From Bacteroidota bacterium (lineage in GTDB: Bacteria > Bacteroidota > Bacteroidia > 2-12-FULL-35-15), in assembly GCA_947447995.1 (NCBI GenBank), contig CANFLQ010000015.1, positions 1-34,831 of the forward strand: a stretch of 34,831 nt of DNA. Reading direction: 5' to 3'. The notes beneath the pieces were generated by a model. The model saw nothing but the letters and a program-made list of their open reading frames with translations, did no database searches and was not told the origin of the DNA. Below are positions 1 through 7,871 of this stretch, in pieces. The position numbers and the translations under genes are program-made. Positions within the stretch are counted from its first letter, which is position 1. Each line of letters starts with the position of its first letter.

Positions 1-48
1 AACAACAGATTTACAGTCTGTCCCATTTGGCCACTCTGGTATCTCCCC
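1..48 (-). tRNA. tRNA-Tyr (GUA), 3' part cut by window edge
   Basis: Read on the minus strand, the segment begins with an acceptor stem GGGGAGA, continues with a D-arm containing CCAGAGTGGCC, and has the anticodon stem-loop CAGACTGTAAATCTG, so the anticodon is GTA (Tyr). The variable arm, T-arm and 3' acceptor strand lie outside the window. It is followed 21 nt upstream by tRNA-Thr on the same strand, so the two are probably co-transcribed. Confidence 0.9.
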
Positions 49-69
49 GATAATATGGCGCTAAAAAAG

Positions 70-143
70 AGCCGATGGAGGGATTCGAACCCCCGACCAG
101 CTGATTACAAATCAGCTGCTCTGGCCAACTGAGCTACATCGGC
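70..143 (-). tRNA. tRNA-Thr (UGU)
   Basis: This is a complete 74-nt cloverleaf on the minus strand. The acceptor stem is GCCGATG/CATCGGC, the D-arm is GCTC AGTTGGCCA GAGC, the anticodon arm is GCTGA TTTGTAA TCAGC (anticodon TGT, Thr), and the T-arm is GGGGG TTCGAAT CCCTC. CCA is not encoded. In many Bacteroidota the block rpsU-xer-hpf is followed by a Thr/Tyr/Gly tRNA cluster and then tuf; the order seen here fits that, although tuf lies outside the window. Confidence 0.97.
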
Positions 144-272
144 TAATACTACAACACTATATCTTAAAAGAACTTTAAACATTTTAAATACCCATTTTCT
201 ACACAACTAGGCGAAAAAGGATTGCAAAGCTACACTATTTTTATTGACTGGCAAAAAAAATATCATTTATTT

Positions 273-309
273 CAAAAAAAATGCAGCCCCGTTATTTTTG
301 AGGCTGCAA
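273..309 (-). terminator. Rho-independent terminator of hpf
   Basis: A stem TGCAGCC (282-288) pairs with GGCTGCA (302-308). On the minus strand it is followed by a run of T residues (complement of the A-run at 274-280). It lies 29 nt beyond the hpf stop codon and separates hpf from the tRNA genes. Confidence 0.75.
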
Positions 310-337
310 ATTTATGCAAATGTTTGAATTAACAAGG

Positions 338-637
338 TTAAATTCCTTTAATTTTTTCTTTATGTTTTTTTACTTGAATTTTTAGCGCTTCAATACTAGT
401 ATCGACTGCCTCTTCAAAGCTTTTACATTGTTTTTTTACAAATAAATCACTTCCAGCTACATGAACCTTAATTTCTGCAACCTTATTTTCTGAATCGCTT
501 GATTTATCTACTCTAAGGGTTACATCACTGGTTATTATACCATCATAAAAGTGCGTTAACTTATCAATTCGTTCTTGAATGAATTCTACAAGTTTTTTGT
601 CTGCATCAAAGTGCACTGACTGAATTTTAACTGTCAT
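338..637 (-). CDS. hpf: Ribosome hibernation-promoting factor, short HPF/RaiA type
   Basis: The 99-aa product matches the short HPF/YfiA family: MTVKIQSVHFDADKKL start, a beta-alpha-beta-beta-beta-alpha pattern and a lysine-rich C-terminal helix (KIQVKKHKEKIKGI). Proteins of this family bind the 30S decoding region and silence ribosomes in slow growth. It lacks the C-terminal dimerisation domain of long HPF. The gene follows xerC and rpsU on the same strand, a conserved Bacteroidota order. Unusually for this phylum it has a strong Shine-Dalgarno sequence 8 nt before the ATG. A TATGTTTG box at 726-733 may give it its own promoter. Confidence 0.93.
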   Translation of the reverse strand: MTVKIQSVHFDADKKLVEFIQERIDKLTHFYDGIITSDVTLRVDKSSDSENKVAEIKVHVAGSDLFVKKQCKSFEEAVDTSIEALKIQVKKHKEKIKGI

Positions 638-644
638 AATCTAG

Positions 645-651
645 TCCTCCC
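645..651 (-). promoter_or_regulatory. Strong Shine-Dalgarno sequence of hpf
   Basis: The minus strand reads GGGAGGA with 8 nt (actagatt) between the last G of GGAGG and the ATG of hpf. This is ideal spacing for the anti-Shine-Dalgarno sequence. I looked at the other starts in the window and found no comparably placed motif, including at rpsU, so this one stands out. Confidence 0.7.
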
Positions 652-725
652 AATTTAAATTAACATTTATTACGTTTATAATCTCGATATTTTGTTTCCT
701 TAATTTTATCACATCATCATCATCT

Positions 726-733
726 CAAACATA
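726..733 (-). promoter_or_regulatory. Possible -7 box (TATGTTTG) for hpf
   Basis: The minus strand reads TATGTTTG, an exact match to the Bacteroidota TAnnTTTG box. I see no good TTTG at the expected -33 position. If used, the hpf leader would be about 80 nt. Confidence 0.35.
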
Positions 734-846
734 GACAAAAAAACAACTATTTCCTACCCATTTTAATTAATAATTATTCGCCTACAAAAAATGAAAGGGA
801 TTACTTGTACGGTAAAAATACAATTAAAGTTTCCTTATAAATTTAT

Positions 847-1731
847 TTATGCTTTTGGGTGAGCTTGTTTGTGAATGTTTTTTAATTTTTCCACTGTATT
901 GTGTGTATATACTTGCGTTGCAGAAAGACTTGCATGTCCCAGTAATTCCTTTATGGAATTAAGATCCGCACCGTTGTTTAGCATGTGGGTGGCAAACGTA
1001 TGTCGCAAAACATGCGGACTTTTTTTATCAACCGTTGTGATTTGTGACAAATAAGTGTTTACAATACGATATACCAACTTATCGTACATTTTGATTCCTG
1101 CGCTTGTAACAAATAAAAACTCACCGTTCAATGTTGATTTTGCTTGCAGATAGGTTTTAATCTGCTCTTTTAAAACATCATTAAAAGGAATGATTCTCTC
1201 CTTATTTCTTTTTCCCAACACTTTTAGTTGGGAATTGTATATGTCCACATTCGATTGCTTAAGGTTAACAAGTTCCGTTAACCGCATACCGGTAGAATAA
1301 AATATCTCAATTATTAATTTATTACGTTGCCCTTCAAAATCATTGCCAAAATCAATGTTATCAAGCAATGTATCCATCCCTTCTTTTTCCACAAAAACAG
1401 GCAATCTTTTAGATGTTTTGGGCGACTGAATTTTCAACATGGGGTTTTCGGTAACGACACTTTGACGCAATAAAAATTTATAAAAGGTTTTAAGCGTGGT
1501 GATTTTACGATTAACGGAGCGAGGAACGATTTTTTGTTCCATCAGGAAAACTACCCATGAACGAATAACAGTGTGATTTACATCTGTTATTGTATTAATA
1601 TCATAAGTGTTGGTAAGGTATAAAATAAATTGAGTCAAATCGTTGGTATATGCTACCAAGGTATGATTTGAAAATCTTTTTTCGAATTGGATGTATTCAA
1701 TGAATGCATCACGATTTACTTCTAAATCCAT
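847..1731 (-). CDS. xerC: Tyrosine recombinase XerC/XerD type
   Basis: The 294-aa product has an N-terminal SAM-like core-binding domain (about residues 1-95, including FIEYIQFEKRFSNHTLVAYTNDL) and a C-terminal catalytic domain. The tyrosine recombinase residues are present: R150 (STGMRLTEL), the beta-hairpin Lys (VLGKRNKER), H240 and R243 (HVLRHTFATH), H266 (LGHASL) and nucleophile Y275 (TQVYTH). The family resolves chromosome dimers at dif. The reading frame is open 21 codons further upstream, but MDLEVNRDAF matches family starts, so I start there. Location between rpsU and hpf marks it as the housekeeping copy, not a phage integrase. C versus D type cannot be decided by eye. Confidence 0.9.
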   Translation of the reverse strand: MDLEVNRDAFIEYIQFEKRFSNHTLVAYTNDLTQFILYLTNTYDINTITDVNHTVIRSWVVFLMEQKIVPRSVNRKITTLKTFYKFLLRQSVVTENPMLKIQSPKTSKRLPVFVEKEGMDTLLDNIDFGNDFEGQRNKLIIEIFYSTGMRLTELVNLKQSNVDIYNSQLKVLGKRNKERIIPFNDVLKEQIKTYLQAKSTLNGEFLFVTSAGIKMYDKLVYRIVNTYLSQITTVDKKSPHVLRHTFATHMLNNGADLNSIKELLGHASLSATQVYTHNTVEKLKNIHKQAHPKA

Positions 1732-1836
1732 TAAAATAAGAAAGAGATAAAGTTTATTCTTTAACGAACATAACAAATAAATGTTATGCGACAAAAAATA
1801 AAATTTATCTCCCTAAAAAATTGTAAAACAAAAAGC

Positions 1837-2031
1837 CTATGCTTCTTCGTTCTCTTGCATTTTCAATTTATAGATTGCTTTTTTCTTTCCTTCGCGGTAA
1901 ACGATAGAAGGCTTAGTGAATTTTGAACGCTCACGTAATTCTTTAACAACACCTGTTTTTTCAAATTTTTTTTTGAATTTTTTTAGTGCTTTTTCAATTG
2001 CTTCGCCTTCTTTAATTGGAACTATTAACAT
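1837..2031 (-). CDS. rpsU: 30S ribosomal protein bS21
   Basis: The 64-aa basic protein starts MLIVPIKEGEAIEKALKKFKKKFEKTGVVKELRERSKFTKPS and is typical of Bacteroidota bS21. It is a late-binding small-subunit protein near the 3' end of 16S rRNA. In this phylum bS21 is reported to help sequester the anti-Shine-Dalgarno sequence. The upstream 30 nt contain no GGAGG-like motif. A TATATTTG box at 2108-2115 probably drives rpsU and perhaps xerC, whose start lies about 105 nt beyond the rpsU stop codon. Confidence 0.95.
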   Translation of the reverse strand: MLIVPIKEGEAIEKALKKFKKKFEKTGVVKELRERSKFTKPSIVYREGKKKAIYKLKMQENEEA

Positions 2032-2107
2032 GTTTCAGATTTTATTAATTTTTAACTCTTTCGTTTTTTTATCTACTTAACAACTACCCATTTATATAAA
2101 CGGGACG

Positions 2108-2115
2108 CAAATATA
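2108..2115 (-). promoter_or_regulatory. Likely -7 box (TATATTTG) for rpsU
   Basis: This exact TAnnTTTG match lies on the minus strand and would give a leader of about 70 nt before rpsU. The -33 position has no clear TTTG, so support rests on the -7 element. Confidence 0.45.
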
Positions 2116-2153
2116 AATATATATTTTGAATAAAAATAATTTATTTTACTTCT

Positions 2154-3317
2154 TTAATGCGGTTTTGAAAGTCGTTTTTGTCCTAGCACCTTACGGGCAA
2201 TTACAATTTTTTGAATTTCGGAGGTTCCCTCCCCTATTGTACAAAGCTTGGCATCGCGGTAAAATTTTTCAACGGGAAAATCCTTGGTATAACCATATCC
2301 ACCTAATATTTGTACTGCTTCATTTGCACATCGAACAGCTACTTCGGATGCGTAATACTTTGCAAATGCACCTTCTTTGGTCATTTTTAATCCTTCTTTT
2401 TTTCTTTCGGCAGCCATAAATGTTAATAGTTCCGCTGCTTCAATTTCTGTTGCCATATCGGCAAGTTTAAAAGCTATTCCTTGAAATTTAGCAATTGCTT
2501 GTCCGAATTGCTCACGCTCTTGAGAATATTTTAATGCTGCATCAAAAGCCCCTTTTGCAATTCCAATAGAAAGTGCGGCTATGGAGATACGACCGCTATC
2601 CAATACTTTCATGGCTTGCATAAATCCTTCGCCTTCATTACCCATCAACTGATCTTTGTGGATACGACAATTATCAAAGATAACTTCCCCCGTTTCGGAG
2701 GCTCTCATACCTAATTTATTTTCTTTTTTACCGGCTTTTAATCCAGGTGTAGCTCTATCTACAATAAATGCAGACATCCCGTGCGTATCCCCTTTTTCGC
2801 CTGTACGGGCAATTACTACAACAACATTACCTGTTAACGCGTGAGTAATGAAATTTTTAGCTCCATTCAACACATAATAATCCCCATCCTTTTTAGCTGT
2901 TGTAATCATGTTTGCAGCATCGGAACCGGTAACTGTTTCGGTTAAGCCCCAAGCACCTATCCACTGACCTGTAGCCAATTTAGGCAAATATTTCATTTTT
3001 TGTTCTTCGGTACCAAACGCTAAAATATGACCTGTACACAATGAATTATGAGCCGCCATTGAAAGACCAATAGAACTGCATATTTTGGATAATTCTACGA
3101 TTGCGGTAACATATTCGGTATATGAAAAACCTGATCCCCCATATTTGGTAGGAACCACCACACCCATTAATCCTAGTTCTCCCAACTTTTTAAAAACATC
3201 GATAGGAAAATACTGCGACTCGTCCCACTCCATCATTTTGGGAAGAATGTGCTCTTTCCCAAATTTTTTAATCATATCAGCTATTTGTCGCTGATTTTCG
3301 TTTAAGCTAAAATCCAT
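2154..3317 (-). CDS. Acyl-CoA dehydrogenase
   Basis: The 387-aa protein is full length for the family, with an all-alpha N-terminal domain, a middle beta domain and a C-terminal four-helix domain. The first signature is LTETVTGSDAA (about residues 126-136). The second spans QILGGYGYTKDFPVEKFYRDAK. The catalytic base is probably the Glu in IGEGTSEIQ near residue 368, the usual position in short-chain and branched-chain enzymes. It oxidises acyl-CoA to trans-2-enoyl-CoA with FAD, passing electrons to ETF. Substrate chain length is not clear by eye. It lies downstream of apt on the same strand but appears to have its own promoter box at 3347-3354. Confidence 0.93.
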   Translation of the reverse strand: MDFSLNENQRQIADMIKKFGKEHILPKMMEWDESQYFPIDVFKKLGELGLMGVVVPTKYGGSGFSYTEYVTAIVELSKICSSIGLSMAAHNSLCTGHILAFGTEEQKMKYLPKLATGQWIGAWGLTETVTGSDAANMITTAKKDGDYYVLNGAKNFITHALTGNVVVVIARTGEKGDTHGMSAFIVDRATPGLKAGKKENKLGMRASETGEVIFDNCRIHKDQLMGNEGEGFMQAMKVLDSGRISIAALSIGIAKGAFDAALKYSQEREQFGQAIAKFQGIAFKLADMATEIEAAELLTFMAAERKKEGLKMTKEGAFAKYYASEVAVRCANEAVQILGGYGYTKDFPVEKFYRDAKLCTIGEGTSEIQKIVIARKVLGQKRLSKPH

Positions 3318-3346
3318 TATGCGTTTTTTTAAATATTAATGATATA

Positions 3347-3354
3347 CAAATTTA
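3347..3354 (-). promoter_or_regulatory. Likely -7 box (TAAATTTG) for acyl-CoA dehydrogenase
   Basis: An exact TAnnTTTG match on the minus strand lies 29 nt upstream of the ATG. No TTTG is visible at -33. A short stem ATTTAGA/TCTAAAT lies just upstream, between apt and this box. Confidence 0.4.
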
Positions 3355-3396
3355 TTAATTAAATTCATTTAGAGGTAATCTAAATACGCTGTTTTA

Positions 3397-3924
3397 TCAA
3401 TAACCAACTAAGCTTAATATAGCGGAAGAATAAATCTCTAATTTTTTTCTCCCATTCAAAAACTCCAGTTCAACTAAAAATGCAAAACCGGCAATTTTAC
3501 CATTTTGCATCTGAATTAATTTGGCAGCGGCTTCTGCTGTTCCGCCTGTGGCAAGCAAATCATCATGTATCAATACATTCCACCCGGGTTGAATATCGTC
3601 AACCTGCATTTCTATTGTAGCGTTACCATATTCCAACTCATATTCGTATGAAATTGTTTTATATGGTAATTTACCTGCCTTACGAGCCAATATAAATGGT
3701 TTGTTCAATTTATTTGCCAACAAAAAACCGAATAAAAACCCTCTGCTTTCAATACCTACAACGGCATCAATGTTTTTATTTTTATAATGATCGGCAAGAG
3801 AATCAACAATTTCGGTGCATAATTGTTGATGATGCAAAATGGGGGTGATGTCTTTAAAAACAATTCCCTTCTTTGGGAAATCAGGCACATCACGAATTAC
3901 TTTTTTAATTTTTGGTTGTAACAT
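3397..3924 (-). CDS. apt: Adenine phosphoribosyltransferase
   Basis: The 175-aa protein begins with the family pattern KVIRDVPDFPKKGIVFKDITPIL and contains VVGIESRGFLFGFLLA and the PRPP-binding loop VLIHDDLLATGGTAEAA. It salvages adenine plus PRPP to AMP in the cytoplasm. The start codon directly follows the stop codon of the upstream helix-hairpin-helix gene with no gap, which implies translational coupling. Confidence 0.96.
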   Translation of the reverse strand: MLQPKIKKVIRDVPDFPKKGIVFKDITPILHHQQLCTEIVDSLADHYKNKNIDAVVGIESRGFLFGFLLANKLNKPFILARKAGKLPYKTISYEYELEYGNATIEMQVDDIQPGWNVLIHDDLLATGGTAEAAAKLIQMQNGKIAGFAFLVELEFLNGRKKLEIYSSAILSLVGY

Positions 3925-4842
3925 TTATTCTGCAATTAAATAATATGAGATTTTGCTAAACGTCATTTCATCGATTAGGTCAGTATTTTTTATTTGAGCA
4001 ACGGACTGAAATCGTCCATGTTTATTACGGTAATTAATTATTCCGTTTACCTGATTCCATTTTAAATAGGGATGTTTTAATTGTTTTCCATCACAGGTAT
4101 TGATATTTATTTTTTTAATTTCAGTAGTATCTATAGCAATTTTGTTTTCAATGTCCTTTAATTTATTTTCATCGAACTTCCATATTTCCAACAATTGTTT
4201 TATAGAATAAAACCCGCCTAATTGGGTTTTGTATTTGAGAATTGCGTGTGCATAAAATCCTCCTATCCCATTTAATGATATGAGTTGTAAAGAATCAGCG
4301 CTATTGAGTTCTACAATTAAAATTTTGGGTTTTGAAGATTCGAGTTTATTTTTTGTAAATGGTTGGAAATTATTTTCTGTTTCAGGAATAAAAATATATG
4401 ACTCTAACGACAGATATTGCTTTTCGGAGATACAATACATTTTTTTAAGATCATTTTTATTTAAAAACTTGCCTCCTTTGGCTTTATAGTTTTGTATTAC
4501 TTTTATTTGTTTATCGGTAAAACCTAAGCGTTTCCAATCTTCTACAGATAAGTGATTGGGGTCAAAACTAAAACGTTCAATGTTCGAATCATCCTGCTTT
4601 ACCTCATATTCGTTGACCTTAACCTCATCCTCTCTCCTTGAAAATAGAGGGGCGCGTTCTGAAGATGCATTAAATTGTTTTATATCCTTTTCAAATTTGG
4701 AAAAATCAACTGATTGAGAACCGCTGAAACTGGTGGAAATTCCCAAATAAATAAGCATTAAAGTAATGATGATAATTAATACAAACAAGCCATTCCGTTC
4801 CCGTTTATTGAAAGTTAAATATTCACGGATGAATTGTTTCAT
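3925..4842 (-). CDS. Membrane-anchored helix-hairpin-helix (ComEA-like) protein
   Basis: The 305-aa protein has a basic N-terminus, one membrane segment (NGLFVLIIIITLMLIYLGIS, about residues 18-37), a polar linker and three helix-hairpin-helix units: around residues 90-150 (LGFTDKQIKVIQNYKAKGGKF), 175-240 (ELNSADSLQLISLNGIGGFYAHAILKYK) and 245-303 (ININTCDGKQLKHPYLKWNQVNGIINYRNKHG). HhH motifs bind the DNA backbone without sequence preference. ComEA proteins bind incoming DNA in natural transformation, so a DNA-uptake role outside the inner membrane is possible but inferred; no other competence gene is nearby. Three units and a single anchor distinguish it from the short ComEA of Gram-positives. 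Confidence 0.85.
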   Translation of the reverse strand: MKQFIREYLTFNKRERNGLFVLIIIITLMLIYLGISTSFSGSQSVDFSKFEKDIKQFNASSERAPLFSRREDEVKVNEYEVKQDDSNIERFSFDPNHLSVEDWKRLGFTDKQIKVIQNYKAKGGKFLNKNDLKKMYCISEKQYLSLESYIFIPETENNFQPFTKNKLESSKPKILIVELNSADSLQLISLNGIGGFYAHAILKYKTQLGGFYSIKQLLEIWKFDENKLKDIENKIAIDTTEIKKININTCDGKQLKHPYLKWNQVNGIINYRNKHGRFQSVAQIKNTDLIDEMTFSKISYYLIAE

Positions 4843-4888
4843 AATTTTTCAGGAGTACAAATCATTGTATTGGCAATGATTGCCGGCA

Positions 4889-6421
4889 TTATTTATTGTT
4901 GAACTTACTGTTTTTTATGCCGTAAATAAAATAAATAACAAAACCAATTGCAAGCCAAATCACTAAACGCAACCACGTATCACCTGGCAAAAAAACCATC
5001 ATACCCAAACAGGAAATAATTCCTAAAATAGGAACAAGGGGAACTAAAGGAGTTTTGAAAGCACGCGGCAAATCAGGTTGTGTTTTACGCAATACCATTA
5101 CACCAATACATACAAGCACAAAGGCTAAAAGGGTTCCTATACTTGTCATTTCACCAACCACATCCGACGGAACAAATGCTGAAATTAAACTCACAAATAC
5201 CATTAACAAAAGATTTGATTTTGCAAGGGTTCCAAATTTAGGATGAATATTTGAAAATACTTTTGGAAGTAAACCATCTTTACTCATTGAATAAAATACC
5301 CTTGACTGCCCCATTAACATTACCATTATAACAGATGAGTATCCTGCCAAAATTGCAAGGATAATTATTTTATTGAGCCAAGGGAAAGCTGGAGTTATCA
5401 ATCCATTAGCACCAACTTCGCCCATGTGGTCAATAGCTACGGCAACCGGAGCAATGCCATCGGCACCTTGAAAACTAGTATAGCTTGTAACTCCTGTCAT
5501 AACATGGGCAAACAATATGTATAAAATAGTACAAATAATTAAGGAAACTAAAATCCCAATCGGCATATCTCGTTTCGGATTTTTTGCTTCTTGGGCTGCC
5601 GTAGAAACTGCATCAAAACCTATGTAGGCAAAAAATATGATTGCAGCGGCTCTAATAATTCCACTCCATCCAAAATGACCAAATTCCGAAGAACCCAAAA
5701 ACTGAAAAAATGATTGAGCAGAAGTAACTTCAATACCCTTGTTTACAGGGATGTAAGGAGTAAAATTTGCATCGTCGATATAATTCCAACCCAGCATTAT
5801 AAAAGTCAATACCACTGCAACTTTTAAAGCTACAATTAATCCGTTTACAAAAGCTGATTCCTTTGTACCTTTCACTAATAACAAAGACATGAGAACTACT
5901 ATAAACACAGCAGGTATGTTTATCATACCATGAACAATAGTCCCATCCGTTAAAGTAGCTGTATCAAAAGGTGACAGGGTATATGCTGCCGGCAAATAAA
6001 TATCATAATATGCCAAAAATTTGACTAAATATCTTGACCAACTTATAGAAACCATTGCCGCTGCCACAGCATATTCAAGAACAAGATCCCAACCTATTAT
6101 CCAGGCAATAAATTCACCCATGGTAGCATACGAATATGTATACGCACTTCCTGCAACGGGTATCATAGAGGCGAACTCGGCATAACACAAACCTGCAAAT
6201 GTACATGCTAAAGCGGCAATAATAAAAGATATGGTAACTGCCGGACCTGCATTATTAGCAGCTGCGCCACCTGTAATAGAAAACAACCCTGCACCAATGA
6301 TAGCACCAATACCTAAAGCTATAAGCGACATTGGCCCAAGGGTGCGTTTCAACCCTCCTGTTTCTTCAGCTGATTCTTTTTGTAATTCAGTAATTGACTT
6401 TTTTGCCCAAAGATTTGCCAT
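4889..6421 (-). CDS. APC-family amino acid permease
   Basis: The 510-aa protein has about 12-14 hydrophobic segments. The first contains the APC-superfamily substrate-binding turn GIGAIIGAGLFSITGGAAANNAGPA (two halves of the family motif at about residues 35-60). FFAYIGFDAVSTAAQEAKNPKRDMPIGI is the other diagnostic stretch, typical of the cationic amino acid transporter group. It imports amino acids with protons or Na+; the specific substrate cannot be read from the sequence. It stands apart from the HhH gene downstream by 46 nt holding a small stem (TCATTG/CAATGA). Confidence 0.9.
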   Translation of the reverse strand: MANLWAKKSITELQKESAEETGGLKRTLGPMSLIALGIGAIIGAGLFSITGGAAANNAGPAVTISFIIAALACTFAGLCYAEFASMIPVAGSAYTYSYATMGEFIAWIIGWDLVLEYAVAAAMVSISWSRYLVKFLAYYDIYLPAAYTLSPFDTATLTDGTIVHGMINIPAVFIVVLMSLLLVKGTKESAFVNGLIVALKVAVVLTFIMLGWNYIDDANFTPYIPVNKGIEVTSAQSFFQFLGSSEFGHFGWSGIIRAAAIIFFAYIGFDAVSTAAQEAKNPKRDMPIGILVSLIICTILYILFAHVMTGVTSYTSFQGADGIAPVAVAIDHMGEVGANGLITPAFPWLNKIIILAILAGYSSVIMVMLMGQSRVFYSMSKDGLLPKVFSNIHPKFGTLAKSNLLLMVFVSLISAFVPSDVVGEMTSIGTLLAFVLVCIGVMVLRKTQPDLPRAFKTPLVPLVPILGIISCLGMMVFLPGDTWLRLVIWLAIGFVIYFIYGIKNSKFNNK

Positions 6422-6434
6422 ATTTTTTTAATTA

Positions 6435-6460
6435 AAAGTTCAAAGTTTAAAAGTTCAACG
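6435..6460. repeat. Degenerate 7-bp tandem repeat (AGTTCAA type)
   Basis: The 175-bp gap between the permease and nhaD contains AGTTCAA AGTTTAA followed by A and AGTTCAA, a decayed copy of the heptad seen in better form at 13274-13301. No function is assigned. Confidence 0.5.
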
Positions 6461-6517
6461 TTTGTTGATCGACAGCAAATTTTAAAATAAACGTAAACAG
6501 TATTTTTGATTAAGTGT

Positions 6518-6525
6518 CAAATATA
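6518..6525 (-). promoter_or_regulatory. Likely -7 box (TATATTTG) for the permease
   Basis: An exact TAnnTTTG match on the minus strand would give a leader of about 90 nt before the permease ATG at 6421. The -33 element is weak. Confidence 0.4.
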
Positions 6526-6562
6526 AATGTTTAAAACCTAGGAAGCGCTATTTTCTTTTATG

Positions 6563-6570
6563 TAATTTTG
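6563..6570 (+). promoter_or_regulatory. Likely -7 box (TAATTTTG) for nhaD
   Basis: An exact TAnnTTTG match lies 26 nt before the ATG of the antiporter gene, implying a leader of about 20 nt. No clear TTTG is seen at -33. Confidence 0.45.
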
Positions 6571-6596
6571 TTGACTAGAAAACTGCAATAAATTAT

Positions 6597-7871
6597 ATGT
6601 CTACGATTCTTATTTTCATTTTTATACTCGGCTATGCTGCAATTGCTTTTGAGCATGTTATAAAAATAAATAAATCGGCAAGTGCAATATTAACAGGGGT
6701 ATTGTGCTGGACAGTTTATATTTTATTCGGAAATGATTCGCATACCATCTCCGAACAATTGACAATTCATTTATCTGAATTATCGGGAATCCTTTTTTTT
6801 CTGATGGGAGCTATGACCATTGTAGAATTAGTAGATGCGCATGATGGTTTTGAGGTTATTACGTCGAAAATAAAAACTACAAAAAAAATAAAATTATTAT
6901 GGATTATTTGTTTACTCTCATTTTTCCTTTCTGCAGTTTTAGATAATTTAACTACTACAATTGTAATGGTTTCGTTATTACGAAAATTAATAGACGATAG
7001 AGAGGAGCGATTACTTTTTGCCGGCATGATTGTAATAGCCGCTAATGCCGGGGGAGCGTGGAGCCCTATTGGAGATGTAACAACTACCATGCTTTGGGCT
7101 GGAGGACAAATAACCGCTCAAAATATTATGACAAAATTATTTATTCCAAGTCTGGTAAGTTTGGTTGTACCAATGTTGGTACTCTCTTTTAAATTGAAAG
7201 GAAATATACGACAACCAGAACTGAGTGAAACTTTTGCATTACACCCTACATCAGAAAGTGAACGAAACATTGTATTTTTTTTAGGAATTGGAGCATTGAT
7301 ATTTGTGCCCGTATTTAAAAGCATTACTCATTTACCTCCATTTATGGGGATTTTATTTGGATTGGGAATTCTTTGGATAATTACTGAAATTATGCATGCT
7401 CAAAAAAATGATGAGGATAAAGATCCATTAACAGTTGTACATGCTTTACGTAAAATTGATGTGCCAAGTATTTTATTTTTTTTAGGGATATTACTTGCTA
7501 TTGCTGTGTTTCAATCCACAGGTATTTTAAGTGAGTTGGCGCACTACATGAATGATAAAATTGGTGATTTGAATATTATAGTTCCTTTAATTGGTTTGCT
7601 ATCAGCTATCATAGACAATGTGCCACTAGTTGCTGCTTCGATGGGAATGTACGATATGAACACCTACCCTACCGATTCCTATATTTGGGAGTTTTTAGCT
7701 TATTGTGCTGGAACTGGAGGAAGCATTTTAATTATAGGATCGGCCGCTGGCGTTGCCGCAATGGGCATGGAAAAAATTAGCTTTATCTGGTACTTAAAAA
7801 AGATTGCCTGGCTGGCATTACTTGGATATTTTGCAGGTGCTTTGTGTTATATTAGCTTAGAGCATTTTTAG
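6597..7871 (+). CDS. nhaD: NhaD-type sodium:proton antiporter
   Basis: The 424-aa polytopic protein has about 11-12 hydrophobic segments. It shows family stretches AVLDNLTTTIVMVSLLRKLI, IVIAANAGGAWSPIGDVTTTMLW and LSAIIDNVPLVAASMGMY, with the paired Asp-Asn (LDN, IDN) motifs of the ArsB/NhaD ion transporter superfamily. The family exchanges Na+ or Li+ for H+ across the inner membrane. The gene stands alone on the plus strand, and its last 15 bp overlap the end of the convergent RmlD-like gene. The AGGSW-like loop and GTGGSILIIGSAAGVAAMGM near the C-terminus fit NhaD better than ArsB. Confidence 0.9.
   Translation: MSTILIFIFILGYAAIAFEHVIKINKSASAILTGVLCWTVYILFGNDSHTISEQLTIHLSELSGILFFLMGAMTIVELVDAHDGFEVITSKIKTTKKIKLLWIICLLSFFLSAVLDNLTTTIVMVSLLRKLIDDREERLLFAGMIVIAANAGGAWSPIGDVTTTMLWAGGQITAQNIMTKLFIPSLVSLVVPMLVLSFKLKGNIRQPELSETFALHPTSESERNIVFFLGIGALIFVPVFKSITHLPPFMGILFGLGILWIITEIMHAQKNDEDKDPLTVVHALRKIDVPSILFFLGILLAIAVFQSTGILSELAHYMNDKIGDLNIIVPLIGLLSAIIDNVPLVAASMGMYDMNTYPTDSYIWEFLAYCAGTGGSILIIGSAAGVAAMGMEKISFIWYLKKIAWLALLGYFAGALCYISLEHF

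Noticed and set aside
1732-1794. 21-codon N-terminal extension of xerC
   Set aside because: The extension is hydrophobic, unlike the family, and MDLEVNRDAF is the usual start.
2126-2419. 97-codon plus-strand frame over the end of the acyl-CoA dehydrogenase gene
   Set aside because: It is antisense to the conserved C-terminal domain and has low-complexity hydrophobic composition.
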